From: Kiritimatiellia bacterium
GTDB lineage: Bacteria; Verrucomicrobiota; Kiritimatiellia; JAFGHX01
Length of the DNA stretch: 51,934 nucleotides
Direction: 5' to 3'
NCBI GenBank assembly: GCA_016929905.1
Contig: JAFGHX010000168.1
Location: 1 to 51,934 of the forward strand
Below the pieces are notes generated by a model that was given only the letters and a program-made list of their open reading frames with translations, was not told where the DNA came from and searched no databases. A program made the position numbers and the translations under genes. Below, one piece after another: positions 39,696-49,266 of the stretch. Each line of letters begins with the position of its first letter. Within the stretch, counting starts at the first letter, position 1.

Positions 39696-42600
39696 ATGAA
39701 TCGAGACGTCTTGGTGGTCGGCGGCGGCATAGCCGGCATGCAGGCGGCGCTCCTGCTGGCCGAGAAGGGGCATCACGTCTCCGTGCTGGAACGCAAGCCC
39801 GCGATCGGCGGTTTCTTCCCGCTGCTGGAACGCCAGTTCCCGACGAATTCCTGCGGGGTCTGCTTCATGAACCCGCGCCCGCAGTCCTGCTGCCCGATCT
39901 ACGAAAGCGAATTCCACGACGACGTCGAACTGCTCACCCACTGCGAACTCGACGCCATGCGCGGCGAACCCGGCAACTTCGAGGTGACGGTTGTCGAGAC
40001 CCCGCGGCATGTGGACCCGCAAACGTGCACGCGGTGCGGCAAATGCGTGGACGTCTGCCCCGTCGAAGTCTCCGACGCGCACAGCGCGGGCCTCGAGACG
40101 CGGCGCGCCATCTACCTGCCGTGCCCGCAGGCGATTCCGCGCTCCTACGTCATCGACCGCGACGCCTGCACGCGGTGCGGCAAGTGCGTGGATGTCTGTG
40201 AACCCGGCGCCGTCCGGCTCGACGGCGAACCCGCACCGCGCACGCTGCAGGTCGGCGCTGTCGTTCTGGCCCCGGGCTTCGAACCCTTTGACGGCCGGCT
40301 CAAGGGCGAGTACGGCATGGGGCGGTACCCCAACGTCGTCTCCAGCCTGCAGTACGAGTGGATGCTGAATTCCTGGAGCCGCACGCAGGGGATCCCCTGG
40401 CGCCCGTCCGACGAGAAGACCCCCGAGCGGGTTGCGTTCCTGCAGTGCGTCGGTTCGCGCGATATCACGTGCGGGCGGCCGTACTGTTCCAGTGTCTGCT
40501 GCATGTATGCCACCAAACAGGCCACGTTGTCCAAGGCCCGCTGCCCCGGCCAGCAGATTTCCGTCTTTTATATGGACGTTCGCACCATGGGGAAGGACTA
40601 CGAGCGCTACTACGAGCAGGCCCGGAATCAGTACGGCGTGCGGTACGTCCGCTGCGCGGTGTCGACCGTCAGGGAATTGAAGCGGACCGGCAACATTCTG
40701 GTCGAGTACGGGCTCGACGGCGGCGAGCTGCGGCAGCAGGAATTCGACCTGCTCGTGCTTTCGGTCGGGTTGACCCCGCCCGCGGGACTGCCCGCGCTGG
40801 CGGAGAAGATCGGGGTCGACCTCACGCCCGACGGGTTCGTCGCCACCTCGGAATTCGCCCCGTCCCGCACGTCGCGGGCCGGGGTTTTCGCGGCCGGCGC
40901 CGCTCGCGATCCGCAGGACATCCCGGAGTCGGTCGTGGACGCGTGCAGTGCCGTGGCCGACGTCGCGGCTTTGCTCGGCGCCCCGGCGCAACCCCAGCCG
41001 CCCCGGCAGGCGGGCGCCGCCGAGCTGGCGATCATGCAGGATTTCGTGCCGCGCATCGGCGTCTTCCTCTGCGAGGAGAAGGGGCAATTGGCCGCGGCCG
41101 TGAACCTGGAAACGATCGCCGCCGCTGCCGGGGAAGAGGCCCGCGTCAAGTGCGTGCGCACGGTCAACGTCCGGTCCGTGCCCGATGCCGTTCGCGCCAT
41201 CGAGGAAGCCGTTCGCTCCGAGCGGCTGAACCGCGTCATCGCCGTCGGCTACAAAGGGCGCGAACTCGAGCGCGGCTTGGCGCAGAGCGACGTGTTCGGG
41301 CTCTGTTCCGCGCTGTTCCACGACGTGAACCTGGGCGAGCTGTGCGCGAAACGCAACGGACAGAACGGCGCGGCGGTCGTTGAGAAGGCAATCGCGCTGC
41401 TCAGGGCCGGCGTCTGCAAAGCCATGCTGGCCGTGCCCGAGGTCAGCGAACGGCGCGCGGCACAGACCCGGGTCTTGGTCGTGGGCGGCGGCGTCGCCGG
41501 GCTCAGCGCCGCGCTGAGCTGCGCGGAGCAGGGCCTGGCCGTCACGCTCGTCGAGCGGGAGGCGGAACTGGGCGGCAACGCGCGACACGCACGCCACACC
41601 CTGCAGGGCAACCCCGTGGCGCCGCTGCTCGACGATCTCGTTTCGCGCGCTGAAGGGGAAGAAAAGATCGACGTCCTGAAGGGCGCCAGCCTCAAGGCCC
41701 TGACCGGTGTCTGGGGCGCCTTTACCTCCGTCCTCAGCGTGGGCTCCGCGGAAAAGGAAATCCCGCACGGCGCGGTCATCCTGGCCACCGGCGGCAGGCA
41801 GGCGGAGCCCAAGGAATATCTTTACGGGCAAAGTGAACGGATCGTAACCCAGCGCGGGCTGGAAGCGCTGCTGAACGACCCGGACCGCAAGGCGCAGGTC
41901 GCCAAGCTGAACTCGGTGGTCATGATTCAGTGCGTCGGCTCGCGCGAGGAAACCCGGCCGTGGTGCAGCCGCGTGTGTTGCGGCCATGCGGTGAAGAACG
42001 CGCTCAGACTGAAGGAGTCGAACCCCGGGGCGGACATCGTCGTTCTGTACCGCGACGTGCGGACGTACGGGGCTTACGAACACGCCTATCGGAAGGCACG
42101 CTCGAAGGGGGTCATTTTCGTCCGTTATGAACCGAACGCAAAGCCGCTCGTCAGCGCGGCGGGAAGCAGCCTGCGTGTGTCGTTCGGCGACCCGGTCGGC
42201 GGTGAGCGTGTCGTTCGCGACTGCGACATGGTCGTGCTGAGCGTCGGAATCGAGCCGGATGCCGATGCCGCGGCTCTCGCCCGGGCCGCGGGTCTGAAGC
42301 TGACCGAGGACGGATTCTTCGCCGAGGCGAACCCCAAAGCCGCGCCGCTCGACGCCATCGACCGCGGCAAGTACTTCTGCGGGCTTTGCCATTCGCCGAT
42401 GCACATCGGAGAGGCGATCGCGCAGGGCCGGGCCGCCGCCGCCCGTGCGGCGACGCTGCTCGGGAGGGGCGTCGCCGACTACGCCCGCAACCGCGCCCAC
42501 GTGAACGAGGCGCGCTGTGTCGGGTGCGGCGTCTGCGAAACCGTCTGCCCCTATGGCGCGCCTTCGCTCGATCCCAAGCGCAACATCGCCTCCGTTGACG

Positions 42601-42710
42601 AGACGCGTTGTACCGGCTGCGGGCTGTGCGCGGCGTCATGCCGTACGGCGGCAATCGATATCACCGGGTTCAGCAATGAACAACTGTTGAAAACGCTGGA
42701 AGTGGTCTGA
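39696..42710 (+). CDS. hdrA: HdrA-like flavoprotein with two FAD modules
   Basis: The 1004-residue protein is about 1.5 times a usual HdrA. The first FAD module (VVGGGIAGMQAALLL, residues 7-21) carries an inserted ferredoxin pair (CTRCGKCVDVCP at about 111, and again at about 159) and CVGSRD. An HdrA-specific region (about 452-590) follows, then a second FAD module (VVGGGVAGLSAAL at about 593) with a second CVGSRE. A C-terminal pair of [4Fe-4S] motifs lies at about 941-985. HdrA is the flavin site of electron bifurcation. The middle region has lost cysteines that the family normally uses (FLCEEKG and VGYKG where CHCG and ACSPR are usual). Confidence 0.87.
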   Translation: MNRDVLVVGGGIAGMQAALLLAEKGHHVSVLERKPAIGGFFPLLERQFPTNSCGVCFMNPRPQSCCPIYESEFHDDVELLTHCELDAMRGEPGNFEVTVVETPRHVDPQTCTRCGKCVDVCPVEVSDAHSAGLETRRAIYLPCPQAIPRSYVIDRDACTRCGKCVDVCEPGAVRLDGEPAPRTLQVGAVVLAPGFEPFDGRLKGEYGMGRYPNVVSSLQYEWMLNSWSRTQGIPWRPSDEKTPERVAFLQCVGSRDITCGRPYCSSVCCMYATKQATLSKARCPGQQISVFYMDVRTMGKDYERYYEQARNQYGVRYVRCAVSTVRELKRTGNILVEYGLDGGELRQQEFDLLVLSVGLTPPAGLPALAEKIGVDLTPDGFVATSEFAPSRTSRAGVFAAGAARDPQDIPESVVDACSAVADVAALLGAPAQPQPPRQAGAAELAIMQDFVPRIGVFLCEEKGQLAAAVNLETIAAAAGEEARVKCVRTVNVRSVPDAVRAIEEAVRSERLNRVIAVGYKGRELERGLAQSDVFGLCSALFHDVNLGELCAKRNGQNGAAVVEKAIALLRAGVCKAMLAVPEVSERRAAQTRVLVVGGGVAGLSAALSCAEQGLAVTLVEREAELGGNARHARHTLQGNPVAPLLDDLVSRAEGEEKIDVLKGASLKALTGVWGAFTSVLSVGSAEKEIPHGAVILATGGRQAEPKEYLYGQSERIVTQRGLEALLNDPDRKAQVAKLNSVVMIQCVGSREETRPWCSRVCCGHAVKNALRLKESNPGADIVVLYRDVRTYGAYEHAYRKARSKGVIFVRYEPNAKPLVSAAGSSLRVSFGDPVGGERVVRDCDMVVLSVGIEPDADAAALARAAGLKLTEDGFFAEANPKAAPLDAIDRGKYFCGLCHSPMHIGEAIAQGRAAAARAATLLGRGVADYARNRAHVNEARCVGCGVCETVCPYGAPSLDPKRNIASVDETRCTGCGLCAASCRTAAIDITGFSNEQLLKTLEVV

Positions 42711-42733
42711 AGGGCCCGGACCGGCGCGGGAGA

Positions 42734-43219
42734 ATGGCTGTGGCAGCGGGAGAAGAACAGGCAGAGAAAGGGTGGACGCCGCGCATTGTGGTGTTTGCCT
42801 GCAACTGGTGCGCGGCGCTCGCCGCGGAACTGGCCGGCTCCAATGGGCTGACGCTCGGCGCCAGCGTGCGTGTGGTGCAGGTGCCCTGTTCCGGACGCGT
42901 CAACCCGCTGTATGTCCTCAAAGCCCTCCAGCGGGGGGCCGACGGCGTCTACATCTTCGGTTGTCATCCGGGCGACTGCCATTACGGGGACGGGAACCTG
43001 CACGCCAGGCGCAAGTTTGCGGTGCTCAAGCGGTTCCTGGTCGCGCTGGGTATGGAGCCGCAGCGCATACGCGTCTCCTGGGTGACCGCTTCCGAGGGTA
43101 AACATTTCGTAACGCTCGTGCAGCGTGCGGTCAGAGACCTCAGGACGCTCGGGCCGAATGACAAGCTGTTGAAGGGCTCGGCCCTCGCGGGCAGTCCGAT
43201 GCGCGCCGCCGGCGGCTGA
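42734..43219 (+). CDS. flxD: MvhD/FlxD-type iron-sulfur protein
   Basis: The 161-residue protein has the [2Fe-2S] cysteines of the MvhD family: VVFACNWCA, VPCSGRVNP and GCHPGDCHYGDGN. It links HdrA to the electron-donating module, which is here the Flx set rather than a hydrogenase. Length is normal. It starts 24 bases after hdrA. Confidence 0.87.
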   Translation: MAVAAGEEQAEKGWTPRIVVFACNWCAALAAELAGSNGLTLGASVRVVQVPCSGRVNPLYVLKALQRGADGVYIFGCHPGDCHYGDGNLHARRKFAVLKRFLVALGMEPQRIRVSWVTASEGKHFVTLVQRAVRDLRTLGPNDKLLKGSALAGSPMRAAGG

Positions 43220-43239
43220 ACCGGAACAGGACGACAAAC

Positions 43240-44244
43240 ATGCAGGAAGTCCAGGCGAAACTCAGAGAGACGGTGAAGAGCCTGTTCGGCGACGGGCGAG
43301 TCGAACTCGTGATCGGCTATGAGCAGGGCAGCCTGCCGATGACGGCGCGCCCCGCCTTCATCTCGGCGGCCGACCCGATCGACCGGCTTGTCTGGAATGC
43401 CTTCTGTACAAACAACCTCGCCGTCTTCTTGCCTCGCCTGTTCGAGCGGCCCGCCAATCCGCGCCAGGAATTCCGGCCGCCCAAGGTCGGTATCGTGGCG
43501 AAGGCCTGCGACGCGCGCTCCATCGTCGCGTTGCGGAAAGAGAACCAGCTCGTCCAGGAGAACGTCGTCGTCGTCGGCGTGCCCTGCACCGGCATGGTTG
43601 ACGCGGGCCGCATTCGGGAAAGACTGGGTGCCGAGGTGGCGCAGTGCCGGGAACGCGAGGACGGCAAACTGGAGGTGACCTCCGCCGCGGGCGAAAAGAC
43701 GGTGCTGCCCGTCGACGACGTGCTGCAGCAGGCCTGTGAGGAATGCCCGCAACCCGCCCCGAGGGCGGCCGACGTCAGCGTCGAAGGGGAGAGCAGGGCG
43801 CCGTCCGCCCAGCGCTATCGCAGGCTGCGACAGTTCGAGGCCATGCCTGCCGAGCAGCGGTGGGCGTATTTCCGCGAGCAGATCGCCAAGTGTATCCGCT
43901 GCTCCGCGTGCCGCCAGGCATGTCCCACCTGCTACTGCAAGTACTGCTTTGCCGACCAGGCGAAACCCCGCTGGGTCGGAGCCGGCGCCGATCTTTCCGA
44001 TGCCATGCTGTTCCACATCGGCCGGCTCATGCATCAGGCCGGGCGCTGTGTCGAGTGCGACGCCTGCTTCCGCGCCTGCCCCATGAATGTCGATCTGAGA
44101 ACCCTCACTCGCGTGATGGGGAAGGGGGTCCAGGAGCTGTTCGACTATGTCTCCGGCGTTTCCCCCGACGAGCCTCCGCTTCTGTGCACGGCCAAGAAGG
44201 ACGACAACGAGGATTTTGTGACCGCAAACTGGGAGCAGACGTGA
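43240..44244 (+). CDS. flxC: FlxC-type iron-sulfur subunit
   Basis: The 334-residue protein has an N-terminal domain like that of F420-hydrogenase beta-type or AsrA-related proteins (GIVAKACDARSIVALRKE, VVVGVPCTGM). A C-terminal [4Fe-4S] dicluster follows: CIRCSACRQACP followed by TCYCKYC, and CVECDACFRACP. By position (between flxD and flxB) and content it matches FlxC of the FlxABCD-HdrABC complexes. flxB starts one base after the stop. The names FlxC and FlxB could be exchanged without changing the picture. Confidence 0.75.
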   Translation: MQEVQAKLRETVKSLFGDGRVELVIGYEQGSLPMTARPAFISAADPIDRLVWNAFCTNNLAVFLPRLFERPANPRQEFRPPKVGIVAKACDARSIVALRKENQLVQENVVVVGVPCTGMVDAGRIRERLGAEVAQCREREDGKLEVTSAAGEKTVLPVDDVLQQACEECPQPAPRAADVSVEGESRAPSAQRYRRLRQFEAMPAEQRWAYFREQIAKCIRCSACRQACPTCYCKYCFADQAKPRWVGAGADLSDAMLFHIGRLMHQAGRCVECDACFRACPMNVDLRTLTRVMGKGVQELFDYVSGVSPDEPPLLCTAKKDDNEDFVTANWEQT

Positions 44245-44245
44245 C

Positions 44246-45253
44246 GTGGACAAGGGCATCATAGAAAAGAAAGCGCTGGGCGGGTTGGTTGAGAAAGTCA
44301 CCCAAGAAGCCCGGTTCTATGGCCCGGTCAAGGGCGAATCCGGGGCGGTTCTGGCCGAAATCGGCCCGGACCAGGCGCTCTGCCTGGACTATTCCAATTT
44401 CGTGCTGCCGCTCAAACGCCTGTTCTTCCCGCAGAGCGAAGTGATTTCAACGGGGGAAACGGGTGTCATGCGTCCGGCGCCGGCGCCGGAAGAGCGGATC
44501 GTCGTTTTCGGCGTGCGCCCGTGCGACGCGGACGCGCTTCTGTATCTGGACAAGATTTTCTGCGACGAGCAGGCCGTCGATCCCTACTATCGGCAGCGGC
44601 GCGAGAACGCCATTCTGATCGCCCTCGCCTGCAAGGCGCCGTGTCCGTCGTGCTTCTGCGTGTCGCTCGATTCCGGGCCCGCCTCCGACAAGGGCGCCGA
44701 TGTGCTCGCGTTCGATCTGGGCGATGCCGTTCTGCTTGAGGCCGTCTCGGCGAAGGGCAGGGCCCTCACGGCCGCGTGCTCCGACCTGCTGCGGGAGCCG
44801 ACGGACGAGGATCTCAAGGCCCGTGACGAGCAGGCCAGCGCCGCCGAGCGGAAGCTCGAGCCCGTGGACGTCATGGGAGTGAGCGAGAAGATCGAACAGG
44901 CGTTCGATGCGCCGCTCTGGGATGCGATTGCGCGGCGCTGCCTGGCCTGCGGTGTGTGTACGTTCCTGTGCCCGACCTGCCACTGTTTCGGCTTTTCCGA
45001 CGAGCCACTGGCCGGCAAGACGAAACGGATACGGTTCCAGGACGCGTGCATGTTCCCGCTGTTTACGTTGGAGGCCTCCGGGCACAACCCGCGTACGACG
45101 CAAGGACAGCGCCTGCGGCAGAGGATTTCCCACAAGTTCAGTTATACCGTGAAGAACCAGGGCGACATCTTCTGTGTCGGGTGCGGGCGCTGCGTGCAGC
45201 ACTGCCCCGTCAACATCGACTTGAGGGAAATCCTTGCGGAGGTGAAGAAATGA
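44246..45253 (+). CDS. flxB: FlxB-type iron-sulfur subunit (AsrA/HydB-like)
   Basis: The 335-residue protein resembles anaerobic sulfite reductase subunit A and sulfhydrogenase beta subunits. It has FGVRPCDADALLYLDKIF, then ACKAPCPSCFCVSLD, and a ferredoxin-like pair CLACGVCTFLCPTCHCF (about 232-248) and CVGCGRCVQHCPVN near the end. It should pass electrons from FlxA toward FlxC/FlxD. It starts with GTG at 44246 and ends in an ATGA overlap with flxA. Confidence 0.8.
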   Translation: MDKGIIEKKALGGLVEKVTQEARFYGPVKGESGAVLAEIGPDQALCLDYSNFVLPLKRLFFPQSEVISTGETGVMRPAPAPEERIVVFGVRPCDADALLYLDKIFCDEQAVDPYYRQRRENAILIALACKAPCPSCFCVSLDSGPASDKGADVLAFDLGDAVLLEAVSAKGRALTAACSDLLREPTDEDLKARDEQASAAERKLEPVDVMGVSEKIEQAFDAPLWDAIARRCLACGVCTFLCPTCHCFGFSDEPLAGKTKRIRFQDACMFPLFTLEASGHNPRTTQGQRLRQRISHKFSYTVKNQGDIFCVGCGRCVQHCPVNIDLREILAEVKK

Positions 45254-46113
45254 GCGCAGCCCCCGCGGCAAGCCCCTATCTGCCGATGCCCGTGACGATA
45301 GACCGCATCACCGTCGAGAACACGGCCTGTGACCTGCGTACCTTCCGCCTCGCCTTCTGCAACAAGACCGATGAGAAAGGCTGGACGCACCGGTGCGGGC
45401 AGTTCGCCATCCTCTCGGTCGCCGGCGTCGGCGAAAGCCCCATCGGCATCGCCTCCTCCCCACTGGACAAAGGGTATGTCGAGTTCACCGTCAAACGCTA
45501 CCCTACCGGCCTCGTCACGACCGCGCTGCACAGCTTCGAGCAGGGCGAGCAGATCGGGCTGCGCGGCCCCTACGGCAATGCCTTCCCCATGAAGGAGCTG
45601 GAGGGCAAGAACATCGTGATCGTCGGCGGCGGCTTTGCGTTCACCACGCTGCGTGCCACGATCCGCTATGTGCTCGACGCGTCGATTCGCGCACGCTACG
45701 GCGCGATCACCGTGGTCTACGGCGCGCGCAGCCCCGGTGAGCTCATCTACAAGGACGAACTCAAGGAGTGGGAAGCGCGCGACGGCATCGATATGTTCGT
45801 CACCGTCGACAAGGGCGACGCCGGCTGGACTGGCCGCGAGGGGTTCGTGCCCGCCGTGCTGCAACAGGTGGCGCCCTCGGCCGAGAACGCCGTCGCGCTC
45901 GTCTGCGGGCCGCCGATCATGATCAAGTTCACAATGCCCCCGCTGCTGGAACTCGGGTTTGCCCCCGAAAACATCGTCACCTCGCTGGAACGGCGGATGA
46001 CCTGCGGCCTCGGCAAGTGCGGGCGCTGCAACGTCGGGAACAAGTATGTCTGCAAGGACGGCCCGGTGTTCACGTTCAAGGAGATCCAGGCCCTGCCCGA
46101 GGGCGTCTTCTAG
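45250..46113 (+). CDS. flxA: FlxA: FAD/NAD(P)-binding oxidoreductase
   Basis: The 287-residue protein has the ferredoxin-reductase layout. An FAD barrel comes first (with CGQFAILSV, GIASSPLDK and GPYGNAFP), then an NAD-binding fold (NIVIVGGGFAFTTLR, VYGARSPGELIY). A C-terminal [2Fe-2S] site follows, RRMTCGLGKCGRCNVGNKYVC, as in dihydroorotate dehydrogenase electron-transfer subunits and AsrB. It is the NADH-reacting end of the Flx-Hdr complex. ATG 45250 overlaps the flxB stop. Confidence 0.86.
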   Translation: MSAAPAASPYLPMPVTIDRITVENTACDLRTFRLAFCNKTDEKGWTHRCGQFAILSVAGVGESPIGIASSPLDKGYVEFTVKRYPTGLVTTALHSFEQGEQIGLRGPYGNAFPMKELEGKNIVIVGGGFAFTTLRATIRYVLDASIRARYGAITVVYGARSPGELIYKDELKEWEARDGIDMFVTVDKGDAGWTGREGFVPAVLQQVAPSAENAVALVCGPPIMIKFTMPPLLELGFAPENIVTSLERRMTCGLGKCGRCNVGNKYVCKDGPVFTFKEIQALPEGVF

Positions 46114-46170
46114 CCGGGCGCGCGTCGTGAATCTGAAGACGGCAACAGGAGTGGGAGGAGGAAGAAGCCT

Positions 46171-49100
46171 ATGAATACGCTGACGCGGCGAGACTTCATG
46201 AAAGTCTCCGGAATAGGCGGAGCGGCTCTGACCGGGTTCTTCGGTTTGAAGCCGGTCCAGGCCCGAGCCGCCGAGATGCGGCTGCGCATCAGTTACGCAA
46301 AACAGTCGACGACGATCTGCTGCTACTGCGGCTGCGGCTGCGGGTTGCTCGTCTCCGCACGCGACGGGCGTGTGGTCAATACCGAGGGCGACCCCGATCA
46401 CCCCGTCAACGAAGGCTCGCTCTGCAGTAAGGGAAGCGCGCTGTACCAGGTGGCAAACAACGACCGCCGCCTCACCCATGTGATGTACAGGCGGCCCGGC
46501 GGCAGCCGCTGGGAACGCAAGTCCTGGAACTGGGCGATCAACCGCATCGCGCAACTGGTCAAGAAGACGCGCGATGAAGACCTGAACAGCCCGGCCAAGC
46601 AGGGCAAGCCCGTCACGCGCTGCGACAGCATCGCGGCAATCGGCGGTGCGGCGCTCGACAACGAAGAGTGCTATCTCTACAGCAAGTTCATGCGCGCACT
46701 GGGGATCGCCTTCATCGAACACCAGGCCCGTATATGACACTCGGCCACTGTGGCCAGTTTGGCCGAGACGTTCGGGCGCGGCGCCATGACCAACCACTGG
46801 ATCGACATCCGGAATGCGGACCGGATCATGATCATTGGCAGCAACGCCGCGGAAAATCACCCGATTTCCTTCAAGTGGGTCACCGATGCCATCGATCACG
46901 GCGCCAAGCTGATCAGCATCGACCCGCGCTTCACGCGAACTTCCGCCAAGGCGCATCTGTACGCCCCGCTGCGCTCGGGGACCGACATCCCCTTCATCCT
47001 CGGGATGATCAAGTACGTCCTCGACGACATGCAGGCCAACCCGCAGAACTACAACATGGAGTACGTGCGGGAGTATACGAACGCGTCTTTCCTCATTAAT
47101 CCCGCCTTCAAACTGCCCGGCGAACTGGACGGCCTGTTCAGCGGGTACGATCCGGAAAAGCGACAGTACGACAAGAGCAGTTGGGGCTACCAGCTCGATG
47201 AGAACGGGATCCCGAAAAAGGACCCGACCCTCAGCGACAAGAACTGCGTGTTCCAGCTCTTGAAACGGCATGTCAGCCGGTACGACGCCAAGACCGTCTG
47301 CGGCGTCACCGGTACGCCGGAAGACGTGTACAAGCAGGTCTGCAGGATGTACGCGGAGTCCGGCAAGCCCGGAAAGGCGGGGACCATCATGTATGCCATG
47401 GGTACGACCCAGCATACGTACGGGACCCAGAACATCCGCGGGTATGCGATCCTGCAGCTCCTGCTCGGGAATATGGGCGTGGCCGGCGGCGGCATCAACG
47501 CGCTGCGCGGCGAGTCCAACGTGCAGGGTTCAACGGATATGGCTATCCTGTTTCACATCCTGCCGGGTTATTTCAGGACGCCTGACGAGAACGACGACTC
47601 GGTCGACACCTACTGCAAGGCCTCCTACGAGGGCAAGAACAAGGACCCGAAAAGCGCCGACTGGTGGCAGAACGCACGCAAGTACCTGGTCAGCATGCTC
47701 AAAGCGTGGTATGGAGACAACGCGAAGCCTGAGAATGACTTCTGTTTTCACTACCTGCCGAAGCGTGAGGTCGGAAGGAACTACTCACACATCTCGTTGT
47801 TCGAGGCCATGGCCGAGAACATGATCCGCGGCATGTTCTGCATGGGGCAGAATCCGGCTGTCGGCGGCCCGAATTGCGGGCGCGAGCGGCAGGCGCTGCA
47901 CAACCTGGACTGGCTCGTCTGCGCGGACCTGTGGGGGACCGAGACGGCCAACTTCTGGAAACGCGGCGAGGCGGACCTGTGCGAGTACGTCGACCCCAAG
48001 ACGATTAAGACCGAGGTCTTTTGCCTGCCCGCGGCGGCCTCCATGGAGAAAGAGGGCAGCATCACCAATTCCGGCCGCTGGATGCAGTGGCGGTACCAGG
48101 CGGTGCAGCCGCCCGGCGAGGCCAGGTCGGACCTGTGGATGCTCAACGAGCTGTTCAAGGCCGTGCGCGGCCTCTACCAGCAGGAAGGCGGCCCGCACGC
48201 CGAGACGATCGCCGAGATGCAGTGGGACTACGACGACGGCGACGAGCCGGATGTGCACAGGGTGGCGAAAGAGATCAACGGCTATGACCTGAAGACCGGC
48301 AAGCTGCTGCCGAGCTTCGTCAAATTGCTGGCCGATGGGTCGACCTCGGCCGGGAACTGGCTCTATTGCGCCTCCTACACCGAGGCCGGCAATATGGCGG
48401 CCCGGCGCGGGCGCGCCGACCCGACGGGTACCGGCTTGTACCCCGAGTGGTCCTGGTGCTGGCCCGTCAACCGGCGCATCATCTACAACCGGGCATCCGT
48501 GGACCCGAAAGGGCAGCCATGGGACAAGGAGCATCCGGTTATCGCCTTCAAGGGCAAGGCGGAGGGTGGGACGTACGTCTCCAACAAGTGGGTGGGCGAC
48601 GTGCCGGACGGCGGATGGTATCCGCTGCAGAACCCGGACGGCTCCCCGCGGGACGACGCCAAGTACCCGTTCATCATGAAGCCCGAGGGCCACGCCAGAC
48701 TGCTTGGCATGGGGCTGGCCGACGGGCCGTTCCCGGAGCACTACGAGCCCGTGGAAAGCCCGTTGACCGAGAACCCCATGCACAAGACCATGGTCAACCC
48801 CGCCATCAAGCTCTGGCATAAGCTCAAACCGGCGGAAAACCCCATCGGCACGCCGGACCAGTTCCCGATCGTCGGGACCACCTACCGCGTGACCGAGCAC
48901 TGGCAGGCCGGCGCCATGACGCGGAGCCTCGAGTGGCTCTGCGAGTTGATGCCCGAGCCTTTCGTCGAGATGAGCGAGGAGCTCGCCGCCGTGGTGGAGG
49001 GCGGCCCCGTCAAGAATGGCGATACCGTGCTCGTGACCACGGCGCGCGGCCGCATGAAGGCCAAGGTCGCCGTGACAACCCGGTTCAAACCGTTCACGAT

Positions 49101-49266
49101 CAGCGGCAAGACCGTTCATCAGATCGGTATCCCGTGGCACTGGGGCTATGAGGGCAGATCTTGCGGCGGAAGCGCCAATTGCCTCACGCCTCACGTCGGC
49201 GATGCCAACACAATGATTCCGGAATACAAAGCGTTCCTCTGCAATGTGCGGAAGGAGGTGAGCTGA
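46171..49266 (+). CDS. fdhA: Formate dehydrogenase catalytic subunit, selenocysteine-containing, Tat-exported
   Basis: The frame is open from ATG 46171 to 49266 except for one TGA at 46735-46737 (codon 189), read here as selenocysteine. The context ARI-U-HSATVASLAETFGRGAMTNHW matches E. coli FdnG (ARVUHGPTVASL) where Sec binds molybdenum. The N-terminus has a twin-arginine signal (TRRDFMKVSG). A [4Fe-4S] motif CCYCGCGCG with SLCSKG follows, and the molybdopterin domains run to the end. The product of 1031 residues oxidises formate in the periplasm. GGAGGAGG precedes the ATG. The selenocysteine-insertion hairpin is annotated separately. Confidence 0.93.
46740..46767 (+). promoter_or_regulatory. 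Candidate SECIS hairpin behind the fdhA TGA codon
   Basis: Two bases after the TGA, CTCGGCCA (46740-46747) pairs perfectly with TGGCCGAG (46760-46767). CTG/CAG can extend the stem above a small TGGC loop. Bacterial SECIS elements lie just here, within the coding sequence, and are bound by SelB. The apical loop contains Gs but is not a copy of the E. coli one. Confidence 0.7.

Noticed and set aside
38844..42500. A 1218-codon open frame on the minus strand
   Set aside because: Antisense shadow of hdrB and hdrA, whose iron-sulfur and FAD motifs are unmistakable on the plus strand.
46735..46737. Nonsense mutation splitting fdhA into two genes
   Set aside because: The TGA is at the exact selenocysteine position of FdnG-type enzymes, the frame is otherwise intact, and a hairpin follows at once.
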